Positions 59,116-64,000 of a stretch of DNA of 64,000 nt are shown in pieces (positions within the stretch are counted from its first letter, which is position 1; the number at the start of each line of letters is the position of its first letter). A program made the translations under genes and the position numbers. The notes beneath the pieces are model-generated. The model made no database searches and was not told where the DNA came from. It saw only the letters and a program-made list of their open reading frames with translations. This DNA comes from Agelas oroides (lineage: Eukaryota; Porifera; Demospongiae; Agelasida; Agelasidae), in the NCBI GenBank assembly GCA_949130485.1, contig OX422183.1, forward strand, positions 18,197,934-18,261,933, written 5' to 3'.

Positions 59116-59795
59116 GCCACCATTACCCTCACCTCGATCCACTCTGGATGGGAGACAGGCTGCCTGTCCTGGAGAGGTGGTGACATACATCTGTACTGAG
59201 ACCCAAGCAGCCTTGTTCCCAGGCCTAGCTCACCCGTTTTGCTCTTCAGTTTGCGTTCATATAATACACGGTAGTGGAAGAGCTCTTATTTATAACAACA
59301 ATTGCCTGCAATATTTCAGTAATACACCCGCTGGAAACAGGGTACAGTCATACACAGTCATAAATTTCTCTTCAGTGAGCTGTGGAACTCCCTCCTTTGC
59401 CAGTCATGCAGATGTGGAACCAGTTACCAGTACCACAGTGGGTTCATAGACAGTGTATAAGTGTCGGTCAGGGTTTCCTCCAGGATGAAAGCTGTGTGTA
59501 CTAAGAATTGGTGGAGTCCAAACCCTGCCAACTTATGCTGCACAGTGGGTATGTACATATAGTATTTGCATGATTGACAGTATAGTCATTTTTGAGTGAT
59601 ATGGGTTGTTTGTCATTTTCCTACTATACCTGTTACTTGTTAGCTACTCTCTGCAACATTGATAACTACTAGTTAGTTTTGTTGAAAATTGTTTCAAATA
59701 TACTTCCCACTACACTGAGGTGTTATCATGAGCTCACGTTCCACCAGCAATGTCATTACAGCAGTTGTCTCCTGTGCATGCAGTGTCATTCATTA

Positions 59796-59836
59796 ACCCT
59801 CGGCGCGCGCATGTGCAGCGAGGGTTACAGTACTTG

Positions 59837-59906
<70 letters not shown>

Positions 59907-60620
59907 GGTGTGTGTTGTGTGTGTCTGTTACTCAACATCTCACTTTGCACGTGATTATTCGTGCCACAAACGATACCAACCTTCTCAGCGTCGGATGAAG
60001 GTCGAAATTTTAAGCGATTTTCTCTGAAAATGCTTCGTAGCGATCTGGAGCTAGAGGGTTTCCAGTTGGTACGGTGACATGGTAAGTCGGCCATTTTTTA
60101 CTCCGCGGAAAACGCGCATGCGTAAGAATCTGGACCACGTGGCTAGCGGCCATTTTGTTCTTGGGAGAGACGTTTTTTGCGAGTTCGATTATTGGCCATT
60201 GGCAGTAAGTATGCCTCCAACAAAGGTATGCCCGCATTTGTAAAGCTGCTGCCACTGTGCTGTGTCATGTGTGTAAAAAATAGTAACAATGATGTATTGC
60301 TGCTCTAAATATAGTATAATTTACCATGATGTAATGACCTCAATGCAATGTCATATGCATAGCTGTGTTAATGTAGGTTGCATGATGTCAAATAACCACA
60401 ATGTACTGCACCGTGTTAATATTAGGCCCACTGAAGTGCCTAGCTGTCAGAACAGATTCGAGGACAGACAGGAATGAATTGATATCGAAAGGCGTGCCAT
60501 ATCAACTTGAGAGCAAATGTCATGATACTATTGTTCATGAGACAGTGATCAATTCTAGTTAACATACAACTACAATCACATGCATGCACTGCTGCGCTGA
60601 GGGTTTGGCACTGCAGTGCT
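59796..60620. mobile_element. 825-bp insertion in the membrane exon of gene 10
   Basis: It starts ACCCTCGGCGCGCGCATGTG and returns AGCGAGGGTT, a small hairpin; a GT microsatellite follows; the end has GCGCTGAGGGTTTGGCACTG. TTCATTA is on both sides (59789-59795, 60621-60627) and could be a target duplication, though the related copy at 7502-7606 also ends near TTTCATTA. No coding capacity was seen. Confidence 0.65.
59841..59904. repeat. GT microsatellite
   Basis: Thirty-two GT units inside the insertion in gene 10. Confidence 0.97.
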
Positions 60621-61390
60621 TTCATTATTGCAGCACTGGTTGGTGCTGTGGTACACTACTGTACTGTGAGAAAGAAATGTGATTGCCGGAAGTTCTACTC
60701 TCTGACAATAGCTCACAAGCAGCAGCAGCAGCAACAGCCAGCACCAGTGTATGATGACATTGTTGGCCTGTCCAAGAACATTGAACTGAAGGACATCGCA
60801 TATGACCCTGTGCAAGAGTGAACTTTAATCAAGATTGTAGCAATATTGACTAAGATTTTGCACTCATCAGTTATCACTAGATATATATATAATACATGAC
60901 TGTAGCTAGATACCAGTCTAAAATAGGTGCCTCCAGCCCCGAACTGTGAGAAATGGTACCACCTGAAGTGTGTGGAACTGCAGACATTACCATCAGACAG
61001 TAAACGGTGGAAATTTAGTGTATTCTGGATCATTACATATAGAATTTCTTCCATGAGCTGCCTCTGGCTGGTGCATACCAAAAATTGGTTTGGAGCATGA
61101 TTCCCTGAGAAATTTGGAATGGGTGTGTGTGATCCTCTTTAATTTAAATGGGTGGCATAGTCACTGGAGGGATGCCAAATTTATTTATTCAGGCATGCCG
61201 AAGCCGAATTCCCGGGGGAGACGAATTCGCTGTGACACCGGAAAAGAAATTTATTGTTACGTCACTGACAGCATTTCAGCGCAAGAGCGACGGGTAGGAG
61301 CTCATTTCGGCGATTTTGTTCTGCTGAGTGCATGAAATAGTATTCTGATTTGTGAAACCTGTACACTGTATGAAACTTACCAGTTATAGG

Positions 61391-62324
61391 ATGGCGACCT
61401 CACAACTTACTATGTGGGCTGCGTCAGTCGCTTTGTTCCTCATGTTCCAGACCTGCTGGGCACAGCAAGGGTATGTATTTGCTAAGAAGTATATACGTAG
61501 CCTGACCGTACGGTTGATAACCTTTGTGGGTAAAAATTTTCGTGAAACGCTCCAAGTTCAGAAGTTTTTCACAGTCAACCGGACCGAATTTCGCATATCA
61601 GTTATACGGCGTGTTAGCTAGCTCGATGGCGGAAAAGCTAAGTGACGTGTCTAATGTTGTCTATAGTATGTACTATGTATGCTGTCTACGGAGAGAGATG
61701 GCAATCTCAGTCCTTTGTTTCTGGCTGAAGCAACCGTAAAACTAAATACAAAGGCGATCGCTTGCGCTCTTCGCCAGGCGCCGCCATCCAGCTTCATTTG
61801 CAGTCTGCCTCGGCGCTTACTACAGGAGTTCGACCTCCCAATTGGCTTGAGTAATAGCCGTCAAAAGTACACGATTCTATTGGAACTAAGACGGCTAGCT
61901 ACAAGATAGTTTGAAGTAGCGCTGGATTGCTATGACGAAAATTTCGCGTTTTGGGATTGGCTGTGTTATTCGCGCGAAAAACGCGAAAATATCTCACGAA
62001 AATGACTAACCATACGGAATGTTGCAACATGTGTTTGTTTCGGTTATGCAGAGTGTGCTATGTAACAGTCAGTGCCCAACAGTCTTACGCGGCTGGCCGG
62101 TCACAACAATATCAGACATGTACCAGGAGACGGTGGCGAAGACGATGCAGGTATGAATCCATGCATGCGGTATCTGACCCTTGATTTCAAAATGATATGA
62201 CGGTGCCATTTTCCCTGTTACAGCACGCATTCCCGTATAGTTTATTCAACTCGCTACCGTACGGTGTACTCGTCACAACGGTCCTGCTGTCATGGATACA
62301 TGGAAGTTGGCGCACAATGCATAC
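61391..62324 (+). CDS. Receptor gene 11: signal peptide and EMI exons (3' part not seen)
   Basis: Paralogue of gene 8 with identical exon sizes and phases: 61391-61470 (80 bp, MATSQLTMWAASVALFLMFQ, ending CWAQQG), 62052-62150 (99 bp, TCTRRRWRRRC), 62224-62324 (101 bp, YRTVYSSQRSCCHGY), then donor GTAAGC. Upstream flanks also match gene 8 (GAGCGACGGGTAGGAGCTCATTTCG near 61287 and 43820). In the remaining 1.7 kb there is no CCP exon; repeats and an LTR element fill it. The gene 8 intron at this point is 2.7 kb, so the rest may lie beyond the window. Confidence 0.72.
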
Positions 62325-62529
62325 GTAAGCCAGCTGCACTAGTGCTGTTCTGACATTAAAATACATTTGGCTACTGTAATTGGAGGCTAGTTTGATGTTT
62401 GATTCACTCTGCCACTTCTGTTGAAATGTGTGTAATCTGGAGTTGAGCTGAAAAACGTACATGTTAGACCTGTTCCGAATTGCTGCAAATAGAAAAAAAA
62501 AACTTCCAATAACAACCAATCGTTATTGC

Positions 62530-62930
62530 CGAGCGCAGCGGACGTAGGGCGTAGAAGCGAGACGTAGCGTAGAAGCGTGACTTCGACGGAGAGGCGTGAC
62601 CTAAGCGTAGCGAGGCTCGAGGCTTGGTAGTCTGGTAGTCGCTTTGCAGTCTCGGCCGCATGTAAATTATAGCTAGCGCTACTAAGCAGCGAGGGAGTTC
62701 GGCGTGAACCTCCACCCTACTAAGCAGCGAGGGAGTTCGGCGTGAACCTCCACTCATGATCTCGATCGTAGATAGCACTACAGAGCAAGCAAGCCAGCTC
62801 GGCGTGAGCTTTCAGCTCGACTTTCATCTGAACAAGCGAGCGAATTCGGCGTGCGCATCTCACTCCCCTTACGGACAGTGTATTGCCGTTTATCTGCCCT
62901 AACCGAATTCCCTCGCCTTCCCCAAAGGCC
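62530..62930. repeat. GC-rich region with short tandem repeats
   Basis: CTACTAAGCAGCGAGGGAGTTCGGCGTGAACC occurs twice in tandem (about 62676 and 62717), with looser GAGCAAGC/GGCGTGAGC variants after it and AGCGTAGAAGCG variants before. It closes with CCGAATTCCCTCGC, partly complementary to the unit. Confidence 0.6.
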
Positions 62931-62933
62931 TTT

Positions 62934-63197
62934 TGTGGTAATCTGAACCCAGACTGTTTACCCTTAGTTGGAAGTAACATCTGTATTCACCTTTAGATGT
63001 AAATGTGTTAGTAATATTCACCTTTAGATGTAAATGTGTTAGTAGTAAGTATTGCTTGTAAATATGCCTGTTACTTCTAGAACATTCTGTATTGTTTTGG
63101 GTTTTGTATAAATAGCCTAGCTTACTCTTGTACCCAGAGAGATACCCAGAGAGATTTCCAATATGGAATGAATATTTTGTCAATCTACGATATCACA
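62934..63197 (+). repeat. 5' LTR
   Basis: 264 bp, TGTGGTAATC to TATCACA. Contains a tandem pair of ATTCACCTTTAGATGTAAAT units and TATAAATAG near 63108, a likely TATA box. Confidence 0.9.
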
Positions 63198-63426
63198 AAT
63201 TGGCGACGAGGGTCGTGGATTACTGCTTATAATGGCAACTCGTACCTTCGGAACTCTCAAAGAATTTCATCCTGATGCAGAGTCCTTCAATGACTCACCT
63301 CCTGTCACCTCACCGCCTACTCCGGAATCTAACCCAAGTCCCGATGCGCCTGTTCAACGATACCCACAGAGAGAACGTCACCCACCTGAACGATTGATGA
63401 ACATACACAATTGACAGGGGAGGAAA

Positions 63427-63690
63427 TGTGGTAATCTGAACCCAGACTGTTTACCCTTAGTTGGAAGTAACATCTGTATTCACCTTTAGATGTAAATGTG
63501 TTAGTAATATTCACCTTTAGATGTAAATGTGTTAGTAGTAAATATTGCGTGTAAATATGCCTGTTACTTCTAGAACATTCTGTATTGTTTTGGGTTTTGT
63601 ATAAATAGCCTAGCTTACTCTTGTACCCAGAGAGATACCCAGAGAGATTTCCAATATGGAATGAATATTTTGTCAATCTACGATATCACA
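63427..63690 (+). repeat. 3' LTR
   Basis: 264 bp, same ends and inner duplication as the 5' LTR; differs at the TAAATATTGCG segment (two substitutions by eye). Confidence 0.9.
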
Positions 63691-63719
63691 CCTTTCAACA
63701 GCTATTGTTCAAGGACTGT

Positions 63720-63764
63720 TTAGCCTCGTACCAAGGTGAATGAATAGCCCAGGTACGAGGCTAA
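63720..63764. mobile_element. Very short foldback, TTAGCCTCGTACC ends
   Basis: TTAGCCTCGTACC and GGTACGAGGCTAA are exact inverted arms around 19 bases. It resembles the TAGCCTTGTTCC foldbacks at 13712 and 15034. Confidence 0.6.
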
Positions 63765-64000
63765 CGGGACCGTCAGGTAGCTATTGCATAGACAGTAGAG
63801 TAGTTGGAGGCTTTTAGCATCCTCGTAAGTGTCAAATATGTGTGAAACTACTGATCAACTCTGGCTTTAGATAACCCTTTGACTTTTGTACTGTACATCA
63901 TGCTATTTGTCTATCATACTGAACTCTCTGCTGCCTACATAAACACAGGTATATGCCTATCATCATGTAGCTACAGATGGTATTTCTACAATGCTACATT
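63765..64000. other. Window end, nothing recognised
   Basis: No exon or element could be supported in the last 236 bases. Confidence 0.4.

Larger units (their letters stand above)
59116..60821 (+). pseudogene. Receptor gene 10: scrambled remnant
   Basis: Pieces in order: start of an Ig exon at 59117 of the gene 5 type with a one-base insertion near TCGATCC, broken off at about 59205 by a TTGTTCCCAGGCC foldback scrap; a later Ig scrap near 59320; then a fused CCP at about 59375-59549 whose first half is CCP2 (SCGTPSFASHADVEP) and second half CCP4 (WWSPNPANLCCTV), with in-frame stops; a membrane exon split in two, about 59728-59795 and 60621-60821, by an 825-bp insertion. The second piece encodes ALVGAVVHYCTVRKKCDC, YDDI and IAYDPV, ending TGA. 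In the tail AYGPV has become AYDPV. Confidence 0.8.
62934..63690 (+). mobile_element. Compact LTR retroelement, internally deleted
   Basis: Two 264-bp LTRs (62934-63197 and 63427-63690), both TG...CA, flanked by the 5-bp duplication CCTTT (62929-62933, 63691-63695). A TGGCGACGAGG primer-binding-like site follows the 5' LTR, and a purine run AGGGGAGGAAA precedes the 3' LTR. The 229-bp interior has one frame, 63232-63414, that starts like a Ty3/gypsy gag (FGTLKEFHPDAESF) and ends like a gypsy polyprotein terminus (RYPQRERHPPERL). Everything between has been lost, giving a TRIM-like non-autonomous element. I noted two differences between the LTRs, so the insertion is recent. Confidence 0.9.

Overview
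The window looks like nuclear DNA of an early-branching animal, most likely a sponge. The evidence is short GT-AG introns between exons that each encode one extracellular domain, metazoan domain families (CCP/sushi, fibronectin III, Ig-like, EMI, an IgGFc-binding-protein-like domain), moderate AT richness, and many small DNA-transposon derivatives. The species call is inference. Every receptor gene seen is on the + strand.

The core is a tandem array of paralogous single-pass receptors. The ancestral plan, fully readable in the copy at 35140-40643, is: an exon ending in the start codon ATG, a signal-peptide exon, an Ig-like exon, an FN3 exon, four CCP exons, and a last exon with the membrane helix and a cytoplasmic tail carrying YDDI and AYGPV tyrosine motifs. 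All domain exons are phase 1-1, so they can be added, lost or swapped without breaking frame, and the copies differ in exactly this way. Copies: gene 1 (1067-3572, 5' end not seen), gene 2 (4630-12320, damaged), gene 3 (15151-18551), gene 4 (20588-21264, fragment), gene 5 (24787-27898), gene 6 (28999-34136, with a 449-residue IgGFc-like exon, damaged), gene 7 (35140-40643, intact), relics of a gene 6 duplicate (50612-53105), gene 9 (54129-57621, stop codon in the Ig exon) and gene 10 (59116-60821, wreck).

A second receptor family is interleaved. Gene 8 (43922-49807) encodes signal peptide, EMI, two CCPs, an unrecognised Cys-containing membrane-proximal region, a helix and a tail. Gene 11 (from 61391) repeats its first three exons, and the rest is not seen.

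Mobile DNA fills introns and spacers: a 1.4-kb TGTC-type satellite and a broken DDE_Tnp_4 transposase in gene 2; elements with CAGTGGCG ends and 8-bp target duplications; a pogo/mariner-like element; small elements with TWA duplications nested in larger ones; foldback elements; a tRNA-derived sequence; and a compact LTR element with 264-bp LTRs at 62934-63690. Several spacers carry long perfect hairpins.

Function is inferred. Modular, duplicating surface receptors with phosphotyrosine-like tails resemble immune or self/non-self recognition families in shape, but no sequence identity to a known system is claimed.
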